64,000 nucleotides of DNA, from positions 1,514,749 to 1,578,748 of the forward strand of contig BIMP01000001.1 in the NCBI GenBank assembly GCA_007996965.1. Direction: 5' to 3'. The first letter of the stretch is position 1. Each line of letters starts with the position of its first letter. This DNA is from a cyanobiont of Ornithocercus magnificus. Lineage in GTDB: Bacteria > Cyanobacteriota > Cyanobacteriia > PCC-6307 > Cyanobiaceae. Below are positions 37,774 through 48,434 of this stretch, piece by piece. The position numbers were made by a program, and so were the translations under genes. The notes under the pieces were generated by a model. It was not told the origin of the DNA. It worked only from the letters and a program-made list of their open reading frames with translations, and made no database searches.

Positions 37774-39714
37774 ATGTCCTCCCCCTTATGGAACCAGCAA
37801 CCATTGGCTGCGGCTCTGGCCTTAGCTTATCAACCGAGCCTTTCTGAACCCCGTTTAGTGGGAGACTGGGTGCTCTGGCTTGAGCGGCGTCCACAGGAAC
37901 AAGGACGCACCACAGCGTTGATCCGACCCTGGAGACAGCCCGAGGTAGAACCACAGGAGCTGACTCCTGCACCAGCTAACCTCCGCAGCCGCGTGCATAA
38001 CTATGGTGGCGGTGCACTTGCTGAGAAAGCTGAAGGTGATGAACTGCTACTAGTCTGGACTGATGACTGGGCCGGCTGCTTGATCAGCTGTCGCTGGCGC
38101 GGGCTACTGCGGCCGAAAAAGAGAAACGGGGCTTGGCTAGAAGCTCTGGGCGAGCCTGTATCTTTGACCCCTCAAGACGGAGTACCATTAGCTGCTGGTT
38201 TCATTGACCACCGATTTCACCGCTGGGTTGGCGTGATGGAAAATCATGGACGAGACCTGATAGTTACAGTACCGCTCGATAAACATAGCAGTGAAAGTCT
38301 AAGCATCCTGCATCGACCAGTTGACTTTGCTGGCTACCCTTGTCTTAGGTCAGATGGCAAATATATAGCTTGGGTCGAGTGGCAACAACCATCAATGCCT
38401 TGGGAGGCATCAACGCTTTGGTACTCCGAGATAACTAGTTCAGGAGCCTTGGGATCACCTAAATGCTACTTAGGCTGTTTACCTTCTCAGAAACCCGCAT
38501 TTCATAATGTCTCTGTTTTCCAACCCCTTTGGTTGCTTGATGGCCAGCTAGCAGTGGCAGAAGACAGCAGTGGTTGGTGGAATCCTGCCTTGCTATCGCC
38601 CTGCGACCCAACACTGCGGCGGCCTTGGAAAGTGAAGGTCGAATGCGGAATACCACAGTGGACTTATGGCATGCGTACGCTTGCCGCTTGGCGAAGTGGT
38701 TTGTTAGCGGCCTGCTGTAGTGAGGGCTGCTGGCAATTGCGGCATTTTCGTGAGGATGGGATTATCGAGATACTTTCTCAACCCTTCGATGACTTGACCG
38801 GCCTTTATGTTCTTGATGACCGTGCTGTAGCTATTGCTAGCAGTCCTGACTGCAGCCCAGGATTGCTAGAGTTGGACCTTACTAGAAGGACATGGACACA
38901 TTCTCTTGCCACAGAGTTACCAACTCCACCTGATACTATTACTAAACCAGAGGCTATTTGGTTTAACGGACATGATGGTGAGCGAACCCATGCTTGGTAC
39001 TATCCCCCTCGCTTGGCTAACTTAAGTTCTGGTTTCCCGCTACTGGTTAAAAGCCACAGTGGTCCAACTGCTATGGCAAGCTGCGGCCTCAATCTCAGCA
39101 TTCAATTTTGGACTTCGCGCGGCTGGGGTGTAGTAGATGTGAATTATGGTGGTTCTACAGGTTTTGGCCGTTCTTACAGAGAACGATTGCGTTTCAACTG
39201 GGGCGTGACAGATGTACACGACTGTGCTGCAGCAGCGCGTTACTTGATTGCAAACAAGGGTGCTGACGCTTCACGAGTTGCTATAGAAGGCAGTAGTGCT
39301 GGAGGTTTCACTGCTCTAGCCTGTCTATGCTTCAGTGACATCTTTCAGGTTGGTGCATGTCGCTACGGGATAAGCGATTTGGCCTCAATGGCTTGCCAGA
39401 CACACCGCTTTGAGGCAGGTTATCTTGAGTGGCTCCTTGGGCCCTGGCCAGAGCAGCGGCAGCTGTATCTGGCACGCTCTCCTCTCTATAATGTCGAGCG
39501 CATCAGCTGTCCGGTTATTTTCTTCCAAGGCCTCCAAGATAAGGTCGTGATTCCTGAGCAAACTAATCAAATGGCTGTTGCCTTACGTGAGCGTGATATC
39601 CCTGTAGAGATACATAATTTTCCAGATGAGGGACATGGTTTCCGTGACAGCAACGTACTAACAGAAGTTCTGGAATCGACAGAATGCTTCTTCCGACAAC
39701 ATCTTGACCTTTAA
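37774..39714 (+). CDS. S9-family serine peptidase (acylaminoacyl-peptidase-like)
   Basis: 646 residues. An N-terminal beta-propeller-like half (about 20-390), then an alpha/beta-hydrolase domain with GSTGFGRSYRERLRFNWG, nucleophile Ser508 in GSSAGG, Asp589 in GLQDKVV and His621 in DEGHGF, a complete catalytic triad. Cytosolic by the lack of a signal. Likely cleaves short or N-acylated peptides. Stands next to the suf cluster and def, as in related Synechococcus. Confidence 0.93.
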   Translation: MSSPLWNQQPLAAALALAYQPSLSEPRLVGDWVLWLERRPQEQGRTTALIRPWRQPEVEPQELTPAPANLRSRVHNYGGGALAEKAEGDELLLVWTDDWAGCLISCRWRGLLRPKKRNGAWLEALGEPVSLTPQDGVPLAAGFIDHRFHRWVGVMENHGRDLIVTVPLDKHSSESLSILHRPVDFAGYPCLRSDGKYIAWVEWQQPSMPWEASTLWYSEITSSGALGSPKCYLGCLPSQKPAFHNVSVFQPLWLLDGQLAVAEDSSGWWNPALLSPCDPTLRRPWKVKVECGIPQWTYGMRTLAAWRSGLLAACCSEGCWQLRHFREDGIIEILSQPFDDLTGLYVLDDRAVAIASSPDCSPGLLELDLTRRTWTHSLATELPTPPDTITKPEAIWFNGHDGERTHAWYYPPRLANLSSGFPLLVKSHSGPTAMASCGLNLSIQFWTSRGWGVVDVNYGGSTGFGRSYRERLRFNWGVTDVHDCAAAARYLIANKGADASRVAIEGSSAGGFTALACLCFSDIFQVGACRYGISDLASMACQTHRFEAGYLEWLLGPWPEQRQLYLARSPLYNVERISCPVIFFQGLQDKVVIPEQTNQMAVALRERDIPVEIHNFPDEGHGFRDSNVLTEVLESTECFFRQHLDL

Positions 39715-39785
39715 GTGTCTGCCTATTAGGACCTATAGGCTTTGGCGGTAGTCTTACCACTGGGATGGGTTCATAGCCTTGCTTA

Positions 39786-41042
39786 CTATTTGTTAGCGTG
39801 CAAAAGATCGATTGCAGATTGTAGTTCGCTTGCAAAGCGATCAATCTCTTCAATTGTTGTAGTAAAGCTAAGACTGGCACGAGCTGATCCAGGTATACCA
39901 AGAAAATGGTGTAGCGGCTGACAGCAGTGGTGCCCACTACGGATACAGATTCCTACAGTGTCGAGAAGTTCCGCTATGTCGTTGGCATTAATCCCATCTA
40001 CAAGGAAGCTAGCTAACGCGCCACGATTTTGGTCCTGCTCAGGTGTTGGCCCTAGCACACTTAACTGGTTGATCGACTGCAGGCGCTTGAACAAATGGCG
40101 GGTGAGTTCTGTTTCCCAGGTCTGGATAGCTTCGAAGCCAATACCCTGAAGGTAACTTAGGGCAGCACTCATGCCTATTGCCTCCCCAATGGCTGGTGTC
40201 CCTGCCTCGAATTTGTGTGGTAGTTCAGCCCATGTGCTGTGGCTAAGAGAAACGTCCTGGATCATCTCTCCTCCGCCCAGGAAAGGAGGCATTGCCTCTA
40301 GTAGTTGTTCTCGGGCCCAGAGAAACCCTATACCGGTCGGGCCGCAGAGCTTGTGAGATGATCCTACGAGGAAGTCTGCGTTCAAAGCCACAACATCAAC
40401 TGGCATATGTGCAAGACTCTGGCAAGCATCTACTAGCAGTAGGGCACCAACATCATGAGCAAGAGAGGCAATTTCCTCAATGGGATTGCAACAGCCAAGC
40501 GTGTTACTGATATGCGCCAGAGCAACTAATTGTGTACGTTCATTAATTTGGACTCGGAGGCTTTCGAGGTCAAGTCTTCCGTCATCTGTGAGACCAACGT
40601 GGCACAAGCGGCAACCAGTACGACTGGCTAGAAGCTGCCAGGGAACAAGGTTGCTGTGGTGCTCCATCACAGTCAAAAGGATTTCATGATCAGCGCGTAA
40701 GTTGGCATCACCCCAGGACCGAGCAACAAGATTAATTGCTTCACTAGCATTTCGTGTAAATACGATCTCAGCAGGAGATCGAGCCTTGATAAAGCTACAG
40801 GTCGTTGTACGGGCTGCTTCGAAAGCTTCTGTAGCTCGAGCACTCAGCTGATGCGCACCGCGATGAACGTTTGCGTTGTCGTGTGCATAATATTGCTGTA
40901 TAGCATTCAGCACACAATGTGGTTTTTGACTGGTAGCAGCGTGATCAAGATAGACCAATGATTGGCCATCCAGTGCACATTCACTAAGAAGTGGAAAATC
41001 CGGACGTGTGCTTTCAGCGAGGCTATAGTTGCTAACAGTCAT
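39786..41042 (-). CDS. sufS: Cysteine desulfurase SufS
   Basis: Group II PLP-dependent desulfurase that supplies sulfur to SufBCD. Seen: YLDHAATSQKP, MEHHSNLVPWQLLA, DACQSLAHMPVDV, PLP Lys in VGSSHKLCGPTGIGF, and the persulfide Cys (about 373) in RSGHHCCQPLH. The frame extends to 41081, but ATG 41042 overlaps the sufD stop by four bases (ATGA) and yields the usual N-terminus, 418 residues. Last gene of the leftward sufB-C-D-S unit. Confidence 0.95.
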   Translation of the reverse strand: MTVSNYSLAESTRPDFPLLSECALDGQSLVYLDHAATSQKPHCVLNAIQQYYAHDNANVHRGAHQLSARATEAFEAARTTTCSFIKARSPAEIVFTRNASEAINLVARSWGDANLRADHEILLTVMEHHSNLVPWQLLASRTGCRLCHVGLTDDGRLDLESLRVQINERTQLVALAHISNTLGCCNPIEEIASLAHDVGALLLVDACQSLAHMPVDVVALNADFLVGSSHKLCGPTGIGFLWAREQLLEAMPPFLGGGEMIQDVSLSHSTWAELPHKFEAGTPAIGEAIGMSAALSYLQGIGFEAIQTWETELTRHLFKRLQSINQLSVLGPTPEQDQNRGALASFLVDGINANDIAELLDTVGICIRSGHHCCQPLHHFLGIPGSARASLSFTTTIEEIDRFASELQSAIDLLHANK

Positions 41043-42274
41043 GCACTTACCTCTTGCATTAGAGCATCCATTGGTCGCCATCGGCTAGCAGCGTCAGCCG
41101 GTAGCATGCTTAAGACCTCAGAGCAGTAGCCACTAATCAGCAATGCAGAGGCCTGATTTACAGCAATCCCTCGGCTCTGTAGATAGAATAGTTCCTCTTG
41201 TTGCAATTGGCCAATCGTCGCACCGTGGGTGCAGCGCACATCATCAGCGACAATCTCAAGCTCTGGCTTGGTATCGATGCGAGCATAGCTAGAGAGTAGT
41301 AAGTTACGACTGAGCTGAGCAGCGTCGGTGAGTTGTGCTAAGCGTGGCACCTGCACAGTTCCGTTGAAGATATTATGGGAACGCCCCCCAGCCAATCCTT
41401 TCTGTAGTTGATCTAGAGTCCCTTGAGGTCCGTCAAAACGCATCAGGGCATGGGTGGCAAGTTGCTGGTTGCCCATCGTTACCTGTAAACCGCGTATGCA
41501 AGTGTTGGCACGGCCGCCGACTTGAACGATACGTGGCTCAAAACGTCCGAATGACCAACCTGAATGAACAGAGGTCAGACCATAGTAGCTATATGGCTTC
41601 TGCTCTAATGCTAGATGTCCAAGAAGAGCAGCGTCACCACCGCCAAGGGCAAGCCAACCATGGTTCAAGCGAGCATTGTGGCCAAGGCGTATCTCTACCA
41701 GGTGGCTGTGCGCAGATCCGGAGTCACCGACCAGCACCTGCAAAAGATCGAGTTCAGCTTCATCATCGAGTAGGAGAAGTAGACGGGTAGCAGCAAGACA
41801 AACAGGAAACGATGGTACTATAACTTCAAGTGGTGTAGTAAGACGTCCACTAATACGCAGAGCAAGCAGACTCGAAGCAGCTGAGTCATTCAAGACTACT
41901 GGCCAGTCAAACAAACAAGCGCAGCGTTCGAGCCCACGGCCAAGGGTTCTTGATAGTTCAGCTTGTGTTAGTGGGTAAACTCCAGCAGGTAACTGAATAT
42001 TCGCGAGTGGATCACTAAACGGATTCAGAACAATCTGGATGCTCTTAGCCGGAGGTTCTGGCCAAGATGAGAGGACTGGAAGAGGGACTGGTACTGTAGC
42101 AAGATCAAGCAGCGCTTCAAGACGCGAGAGATTGGTTAATCGCCAAGCTTCTAGTCGGCGGCTTGGCACCGGGAGATTGCCGAAACGAATGCGCCCGCGC
42201 CTCTGAACTTCCTGAAGTGGTCCCGATGGGTGAGGCAAGGCAGCTAGCCAACGCTGTGGTGATGTCACACTCAT
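41039..42274 (-). CDS. sufD: Fe-S cluster assembly protein SufD
   Basis: 411 residues. Beta-helix core with the conserved C-terminal part [27 protein letters not shown]... (His in CTHGATIG) and SGYCSEVL. Forms the SufBC2D scaffold complex. The N-terminal half is divergent, as usual for cyanobacteria. Overlaps sufC and sufS by four bases each, indicating translational coupling. Confidence 0.95.
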   Translation of the reverse strand: MSVTSPQRWLAALPHPSGPLQEVQRRGRIRFGNLPVPSRRLEAWRLTNLSRLEALLDLATVPVPLPVLSSWPEPPAKSIQIVLNPFSDPLANIQLPAGVYPLTQAELSRTLGRGLERCACLFDWPVVLNDSAASSLLALRISGRLTTPLEVIVPSFPVCLAATRLLLLLDDEAELDLLQVLVGDSGSAHSHLVEIRLGHNARLNHGWLALGGGDAALLGHLALEQKPYSYYGLTSVHSGWSFGRFEPRIVQVGGRANTCIRGLQVTMGNQQLATHALMRFDGPQGTLDQLQKGLAGGRSHNIFNGTVQVPRLAQLTDAAQLSRNLLLSSYARIDTKPELEIVADDVRCTHGATIGQLQQEELFYLQSRGIAVNQASALLISGYCSEVLSMLPADAASRWRPMDALMQEVSA

Positions 42275-43059
42275 CCCACCTCCAAGGTGGCAAGCTGCTT
42301 GTCAACCCAATCATACCCAGATTGCTCAAGCTCAAGGACTAGCTCTTGGCCAGCAGTGCGTAAAATCCTTCCTGCTGCCATTACATGGACATAATCCGGT
42401 TTTACCTCGTTCAAAAGACGTTGATAATGAGTAATTAGAAGTGTGGCGTTATCTGGCCCTGATAGTTGATTTACACCGCCAGCTACGATGCGTAGTGCAT
42501 CTATATCTAGGCCAGAGTCAGCTTCATCGAGAATCGCCACTAACGGCTCTAGCAGAGCCATCTGGAGAATCTCGTTGCGCTTCTTTTCGCCACCTGAGAA
42601 TCCTTCGTTAACACTACGCTCAAGGAAGGCTGGATCCATTTGGACAACTTTCAGGCGCTCGCGCACCAGGTCCTCAAAGTCAAAAGTATCTAATTCTTTC
42701 TGGCCTCGTTGCTGACGGCAAGCGTTAGTAGCTACCCTTAGGAACTCCAGATTACTAACTCCGGGGACCTCTACTGGGTACTGGAAGCCAAGAAAGAGTC
42801 CAATCCGAGCCCGTTGCTCGGCCGCCATTGCCAGCAGATCTTCACCCCGGAATTGTACACTACCCTCAGTTACTGTGTAAGCGGGATGGCCGACAAGCAC
42901 TCTCGCCAGAGTGCTTTTGCCACTACCGTTACGACCCATGACTGCGTGAATTTCGCCTGCGCGCACATGAAGATTAACACCATTGAGAATAGGTTGATTC
43001 TCAACCCTTGCATGAAGGTTCTTGATCTCGAGGAGAGTCTCAGCGTCGGTTCGGATCAC
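42271..43059 (-). CDS. sufC: Fe-S assembly ATPase SufC
   Basis: ABC-type ATPase of the SufBCD complex. Walker A GRNGSGKST at residues 42-50, Q-loop FLGFQYPVEVPGV, signature FSGGEKKRNEILQMALLEP, Walker B VAILDEADSGLD and switch His in LLITHYQRLL. 262 residues. GTG start at 43059; 91 bases separate it from the sufB stop. Confidence 0.96.
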   Translation of the reverse strand: MIRTDAETLLEIKNLHARVENQPILNGVNLHVRAGEIHAVMGRNGSGKSTLARVLVGHPAYTVTEGSVQFRGEDLLAMAAEQRARIGLFLGFQYPVEVPGVSNLEFLRVATNACRQQRGQKELDTFDFEDLVRERLKVVQMDPAFLERSVNEGFSGGEKKRNEILQMALLEPLVAILDEADSGLDIDALRIVAGGVNQLSGPDNATLLITHYQRLLNEVKPDYVHVMAAGRILRTAGQELVLELEQSGYDWVDKQLATLEVG

Positions 43060-43150
43060 AGAGTGCAGAGGGGTTGAAGTCGGAGGAATCGGACTGTAGT
43101 ATTTAAGTCCTGAATCGGGCTAGATTAGCTTATATTTTTAGTGTTCTCCT

Positions 43151-44593
43151 CTACCCTACTGAGGCTTCTAGCTTGAGAGCGAGAAGCTTATCAGCCTCAG
43201 CAGCAAATTCCATTGGTAACTGGTTAAAGACATCACGGCAGAAGCCGCTCACCATCATGGATATAGCCTCCTCAGAACTGATACCGCGGCTTTGGAGATA
43301 AAACAGCTGATCCTCTGAGATTCTACAGGTACTGGCCTCGTGCTCAACGGAAGCTTGCTGTTGCTGTGAGCGGATATATGGGTAAGTGTTGGCGGTAGCC
43401 TCGTCGCCGATAAGCATCGAATCACACTGACTGTAGTTGCGTGCACCTTTTGCTGTAGAAGACATCTGTACGAGACCTCGGTAGCTATTGCTAGAGTGTC
43501 CTGCGCTAATGCCCTTACTCACAATTGTTGAGCGTGTACGTGGTCCTATATGGACCATCTTAGTGCCAGTATCTGCTTGCTGGAAGTTGTTAGTAAGTGC
43601 AACGGAGTAGAATTCCCCGACGGAATCTGCACCTTGGAGGACGCAGCTGGGATACTTCCAGGTGATCGCAGATCCTGTTTCCACCTGCGTCCAGCTAATA
43701 CGGCTGCGTGCCCCTCGACATTGGCCACGCTTTGTCACAAAGTTGTAGATTCCACCAACTCCATTTTTGTCACCAGCATACCAATTCTGGACCGTAGAGT
43801 ATTTAATTGAAGCATCATCGAGTGCTATTAGTTCCACTACAGCAGCATGCAGCTGATTGGTATCAAACATTGGAGCTGTGCAGCCCTCAAGATAGCTAAC
43901 CGAGGCTCCCTCCTCAGCAATGATTAGAGTACGCTCAAACTGACCAGTGTCACCCGAGTTGATGCGGAAGTAAGTGGAAAGTTCCATCGGGCACTCTACA
44001 CCCTTTGGCACGAAGACAAAAGAGCCGTCGCTAAAAACAGCAGAGTTGAGTGCTGAGAAGTAGTTGTCATTACTAGAAACAACAGTGCCAAGGTAGCGCT
44101 TAATCAGTTCTGGATACTTGACAACAGCCTCACTGATCGAGCAGAAAATCACTCCATGCTCTGCTAACTTTTCTTTGTAAGTTGTAGCAATAGAAACGCT
44201 ATCAAAGACTGCATCAACAGCAACATTACTAAGACGCTTCTGCTCACTGATAGGAATTCCAAGCTTTTCAAAGGTTTCTAGTAGCTTTGGGTCAACCTCA
44301 TCGAGACTGGACTTTTTCTGCTGCTGTTTCGGAGCTGCGTAGTAAACTACGTCTTGATAATCAATTGGCGGATACCTTAAATTAGCCCAATCTGGTTCCT
44401 CGAGGTTCAGCCAGTGATGGTAGGCACGTAGGCGAAATTGCAGCAGGAATTCAGGCTCACTCTTCTTTGAAGAAATAAGACGCACCACATCCTCACTCAA
44501 CCCCTTGTCAATTTTCTCAGTCTCGATTTCTGTGATGAAGCCATATTTATAAGGCTGGCTGACAAGACTGTGTGTGGTGGAACTGGTCATCAC
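43151..44593 (-). CDS. sufB: Fe-S cluster assembly protein SufB
   Basis: 480 residues, core scaffold subunit. Seen: [53 protein letters not shown], the catalytic-Cys region QCDSMLIGD and [20 protein letters not shown]. Start ATG 44593 or the adjacent ATG 44590. First gene of sufBCDS. The sufR repressor gene often found upstream in cyanobacteria is not present in the following 900 bases. Confidence 0.96.
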   Translation of the reverse strand: MMTSSTTHSLVSQPYKYGFITEIETEKIDKGLSEDVVRLISSKKSEPEFLLQFRLRAYHHWLNLEEPDWANLRYPPIDYQDVVYYAAPKQQQKKSSLDEVDPKLLETFEKLGIPISEQKRLSNVAVDAVFDSVSIATTYKEKLAEHGVIFCSISEAVVKYPELIKRYLGTVVSSNDNYFSALNSAVFSDGSFVFVPKGVECPMELSTYFRINSGDTGQFERTLIIAEEGASVSYLEGCTAPMFDTNQLHAAVVELIALDDASIKYSTVQNWYAGDKNGVGGIYNFVTKRGQCRGARSRISWTQVETGSAITWKYPSCVLQGADSVGEFYSVALTNNFQQADTGTKMVHIGPRTRSTIVSKGISAGHSSNSYRGLVQMSSTAKGARNYSQCDSMLIGDEATANTYPYIRSQQQQASVEHEASTCRISEDQLFYLQSRGISSEEAISMMVSGFCRDVFNQLPMEFAAEADKLLALKLEASVG

Positions 44594-45497
44594 GGTTAGC
44601 CAGCGTAGATAGTTGTCGTTATGAGGCCAGCTAGTTGCTGGGGAGGCAAGCCTGCAGTGGCGGACTCATTGTCTAGTGCCGGAGTACAGTGGTTCACTGT
44701 GGGTATAGTAGGGAGAGGCTAGGAGAATCTAGGAAACAAAGATCCGGATTTGGACGTGACAGGCCAGATCAGTTCCGCAATTTAGATATACAAAACATTT
44801 TTGTTTCTTTAATCTAGGTAGCTTAAGGTATGGAGTCTGTCTACCGTCACGTGACGGGCTGTTACGTGCTTGGCAGTGCTGTGGTACCCTATCGTCATAC
44901 ATCCTTAGTCTCTTTGAACTCTGAATCAAAGACTTCTATCATAGTGTTAGCTGCTTCTAGCAATCACTTAATCTAGAATAAGGAGTAACTTGATCTGTCT
45001 ATACAGCGACACGCAATTGCGCCAAACTCATAGTAAGTAGTACCACTGTGCTGTTTTTAGATTTCTGCAAGGAGTCCATGAGCTGTGCACGTCTTGTGAA
45101 CTGACTAATCACAGGTCATAAGATTTTACTAGCCTACGTCTAGGCTCTCCTCCTAAGGTTGTTAGGGTTTCTAAATAGCTGCTCTCGGAATCACCGGTGA
45201 GTACTTGAAGATAGGATTCTGCTTGCTTGCAGTACTACAGATCCTGAGGTTAACCTATAAAGGAGTTAGCACTGTAGTGGCTTGAAGTCTTCTAAGTAAT
45301 TAACTGAGTGCTAGGTTATAGATGTGCCAGAATTTTTTACCAGAGTAAAACACCTAGGCAGTGTACCGGACTATACTAGGCTTTTTCCTTGAAAAGACAC
45401 CTTTCATTAGGAGTGAACTGGCTTTAGTCCAAATATGCCAGCTACTTATGCTGGCACCTAGAAAATACGCACTTGCATTCTCAAACTGCACTGATCA
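44594..45497. other. Gene-free stretch upstream of sufB (about 900 bp)
   Basis: Divergent region between sufB and the gene at 45498. In many cyanobacteria sufR sits here; no helix-turn-helix or CxxC-type SufR frame is readable on either strand. Contains the sufB promoter by position. Confidence 0.5.
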
Positions 45498-45908
45498 GTG
45501 GACAAGTCTCAATCTAAGCTTTCGGGAACTAGCCCTCTAACCTTCCAGGAGCTGCAAAGGATCGAAGCCACGCATCTTCCAGCACTTGACCGGCATCATC
45601 TTCGCCTACTAGCACACTGTTTAGCAGTATTCCGCCAGATCAGTGGTGGGCGTAAAAATGGGCCTCTACCTAGCCCTAAAGCTTGGGAACTATGGTGCGT
45701 AGCTCAGCCAAACATGGCAACAGACCAAGAATTCCGTGATTTGTTGCTCCATCAACTTCAATCTGCTGCTACTCAACTGGAAGCTATGGCGGGCCAAAAT
45801 AGACTTACTCCACTTGAGCTCGACCTCAATGATCTGATTACAATCTGTAGCAATGACTATTGCCAGCGCCTCAAGATGCAGGACCTGTCATCATCAGGAA
45901 TATCATAA
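45498..45908 (+). CDS. Protein of unknown function upstream of cpcS/cpcG
   Basis: 136 residues, soluble, predicted mostly helical, with LTFQELQRIEATHLPALDRHHLRLLAHCLAVFRQI at the N-terminus and no signal or transmembrane segment. GTG start. The stop is 12 bases before the lyase gene on the same strand, so it probably shares its transcript and could take part in phycobilisome assembly. That is inference from position; no family recognised. Confidence 0.75.
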   Translation: MDKSQSKLSGTSPLTFQELQRIEATHLPALDRHHLRLLAHCLAVFRQISGGRKNGPLPSPKAWELWCVAQPNMATDQEFRDLLLHQLQSAATQLEAMAGQNRLTPLELDLNDLITICSNDYCQRLKMQDLSSSGIS

Positions 45909-45920
45909 CTATAAGCTTGC

Positions 45921-46529
45921 ATGATCCTTGATCTGCCAGATGCCTTGAGTTTCTTCCGGCTTAGCTGCGGACGCTGGCGATCTCAGCGTAGCAGCCATCA
46001 CTTGCTCCACCGTCGCGCTGAGGCAGGGGCATCTTTGATCCTTGTTGAAGAAATAGATCCCAGGGACAAACGGCTAGCTCACATCGCCAAGCTACACCAG
46101 CAAGATCCAAAACACTTAGCAGGAGGTTGCCACGTGCGGTGGAGTGGCTCGATGTCTTGGGATCAAGCCGGAGAGGCACATGAAGGAGAGACAGTATTTG
46201 GATTGATCCCAACCGACACATCGGGTCGGAGAGGTCTACTGTTGCGAGACCGTGGTTATGCGGAGACCAGTCCCGTGGCAGGTGAGTTTTGCATGGATGA
46301 AGGCAATGGGCTAATCCTGACAACTAGCTACGAGACGATGCGTTCATTTGAGCGGTTTTGGTTTGCTGGTCCTGACACACGTCTTCGCACCAGCACCGTA
46401 GAAGGTCTCTCTAACACAGCATCATTCTGTATGGAGACCCGGTTGAACCTAGATGATCAGGCTGGTGTTGGTGATTCTGTTACATCAGAGAAAATGCCTG
46501 GTGTTGCCCTCTCACCATTGGGTTGGTGA
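45921..46529 (+). CDS. CpcS/CpeS-family phycobiliprotein lyase
   Basis: Attaches bilins to conserved Cys residues of phycobiliproteins. Lipocalin-like fold: FFRLSCGRWRSQRSSHHLLH at the N-terminus, then GGCHVRWSGSMSWDQ, GRRGLLLRDRGYAETSPVAG, SYETMRSFERFWFAGPDTRLR and STVEGLSNTASFCMETR, all in family order. 202 residues with a C-terminal extension of about 25 residues. Family assignment is firm; whether it is CpcS-I or CpeS cannot be settled by eye. Precedes cpcG. Confidence 0.9.
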   Translation: MILDLPDALSFFRLSCGRWRSQRSSHHLLHRRAEAGASLILVEEIDPRDKRLAHIAKLHQQDPKHLAGGCHVRWSGSMSWDQAGEAHEGETVFGLIPTDTSGRRGLLLRDRGYAETSPVAGEFCMDEGNGLILTTSYETMRSFERFWFAGPDTRLRTSTVEGLSNTASFCMETRLNLDDQAGVGDSVTSEKMPGVALSPLGW

Positions 46530-46626
46530 GTCGGTGACTGTTACGGACTGTAAGTACTAATTCCATCAGCAGATACCTCTCCTCTGCCGAACTTATACAG
46601 TTATCTGGAAGTGGTTTTGAGATCGC

Positions 46627-47385
46627 TTGGCTTTACCTCTCCTGTCCTACGCACCTACCACCCAAAACAACCGTGTGGCAAGCCTGCGCGTCACTTCGGA
46701 TGAGGATGCCCGTGCACGCCCTATGGACGTTGCCATGGATGGTGACAACCTAACAACTGTAATCGAGTCAGCCTACCGGCAAATCTTCTTCTCTGCTTTC
46801 AAGAGTGACCGCGATACTTTTCTCGAATCGCAACTACGCAATGGTCAAATCACCGTACGGGACTTTGTCCGCGGTCTTTGCTTGTCTGATACATTCCGCC
46901 GGGGTTTCTACCGACTGAACTCTAATTACAAGGTAGTGCGTCACTTGGTTGAGAAACTACTCGGCCGCAAAACACACGGCCGATCTGAGGAAATTGCTTG
47001 GTCTATCGTAGTTGCTACCAAAGGGGTTGAGGGAATGGTAGATGCTCTGCTTGATAGTGAGGAGTATCTAGAGGCTTTCGGATATGACATGGTACCTTTC
47101 CATCGCAACCGCGTGCTCCCAGGCCGAGAGCTTGGTGAAACACCGTTTAATATAACAAGTCCACGATACGATGAGTATTACCGCAGTATTCTAGGCTTTC
47201 CGCAGATTGTTTTTACTGGTCAGGTCAAGTCCTTGCCAGAACGTGCTAAGCGTAAGCGAGGTGGTGCTCCTAGCGATTACCTCTCCTGGGTATATTCGCT
47301 CCCAACAGCTCGTGGTGTTGCCGCCTTTAGCAATGTCGAGATTGACTACCTTTCAAAGGTCCCATATCGCAGTATTAGCCGCTAA
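46627..47385 (+). CDS. cpcG: Phycobilisome rod-core linker CpcG
   Basis: Links phycocyanin rods to the allophycocyanin core. Starts ALPLLSYAPTTQNNRVASL after the initiator, then the linker domain (about 40-185) with ESAYRQIFFSAFKSDRDTF, LESQLRNGQITVRDFVRGLC, SDTFRRGFYRLNSNYKVV and YDEYYRSILG. 252 residues. The start is TTG at 46627: an in-frame TGA lies at 46618-46620, and the next ATG is inside the linker region, so TTG is effectively the only choice. Its presence shows a phycobilisome-bearing cell. Confidence 0.95.
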   Translation: MALPLLSYAPTTQNNRVASLRVTSDEDARARPMDVAMDGDNLTTVIESAYRQIFFSAFKSDRDTFLESQLRNGQITVRDFVRGLCLSDTFRRGFYRLNSNYKVVRHLVEKLLGRKTHGRSEEIAWSIVVATKGVEGMVDALLDSEEYLEAFGYDMVPFHRNRVLPGRELGETPFNITSPRYDEYYRSILGFPQIVFTGQVKSLPERAKRKRGGAPSDYLSWVYSLPTARGVAAFSNVEIDYLSKVPYRSISR

Positions 47386-47627
47386 GCAAATTTAATACAC
47401 AACTAACGTAGAAAATATATGGCAACCCTATATAGTCCCAAAGGTGCTAATCGGTTGTGGCTGCGGCTTGCTAGCATGATAAATAAATGCTCTTTCTCAT
47501 TTCACTATACTTTAGATAGTGATTAATCTGATATCTGCTTGGACTTCGAATGCTGTGCACCCGAGCTTAGTAGTAGCTCTGCTCATCAAATCTAAAAGTG
47601 AGTGGCTCTAGACTACAGTTTTATTAG

Positions 47628-47828
47628 ATGATTTCTCAGTCCCCCGATGCCTTAGTTTTTCTCCGATGGGTTACTACCCTCACTCCGCTTATTGGTGCCT
47701 TAATATTTCCCCTCCTAGTTCCACTAGTAATGATCCGCTTTGGTGTTGCTGCTGGTGTTGCTGCTGCGCTAGTCTTGACTTTACTATGGTTTATAGCTAT
47801 GTTGAGAACCTCTGAAATGGCCCACTAA
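47628..47828 (+). CDS. Small membrane protein (66 aa)
   Basis: Two hydrophobic segments, about 15-38 and 40-58 (FGVAAGVAAALVLTLLWFIAML), with a short polar N-terminus. ATG start. Downstream of cpcG by about 240 bases. Composition supports a real membrane protein; function not recognised. Confidence 0.6.
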   Translation: MISQSPDALVFLRWVTTLTPLIGALIFPLLVPLVMIRFGVAAGVAAALVLTLLWFIAMLRTSEMAH

Positions 47829-48434
47829 GGCACTAAACTAACCCCGACTGGACATCTATGCTAATAGATAAGCCTCAGGTTTGACTAGTAGAAAGCACTA
47901 ATCAAATTCTATTTAGTATGTGCTTAAGTGATCGAAATGCTGTACCTAAACAGGGCTGACTACTTTTCTCATACATGAGATCCAGAAAGACTTAAATCTT
48001 AACGAGAGTAACTATTATTATCCAGGACAAATTACTTTTACACCTTTATAGGCTAGACAGCAAAACCTATAGAAGCAAGTCCTGCTTTAAGATTGATTAG
48101 GGACAAACAAGAAGAATGGGTAAGGTCTACATGATTACAGACCCCGCACTTGTGCAAATGATGTAGGAATATGTTTATTTTGTAGCTTTCTCCTCAGAGT
48201 CAATTTGCCATTTGTATGACTAAACAAATCTGCAAGGTACTTCTATGCTTCGACTCTAAATTTCCAGGGTTTAATTGACCAATATGCTTAGCCAGGTATA
48301 GCTGACTGATGTCGTAAGCAATTTTCTGCTAATCCAATGTCATAGGAGATACAGTAATCTTATGTGTTAGGAATAATACAAAGCATAGCGACACACTTAG
48401 GCACGATTTAATGTAGACTGCCTTCGCAACCACC
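47829..48434. other. Gene-free stretch upstream of pgm (about 600 bp)
   Basis: No recognised gene or strong structure. AT-richer than the flanking genes. Confidence 0.4.
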
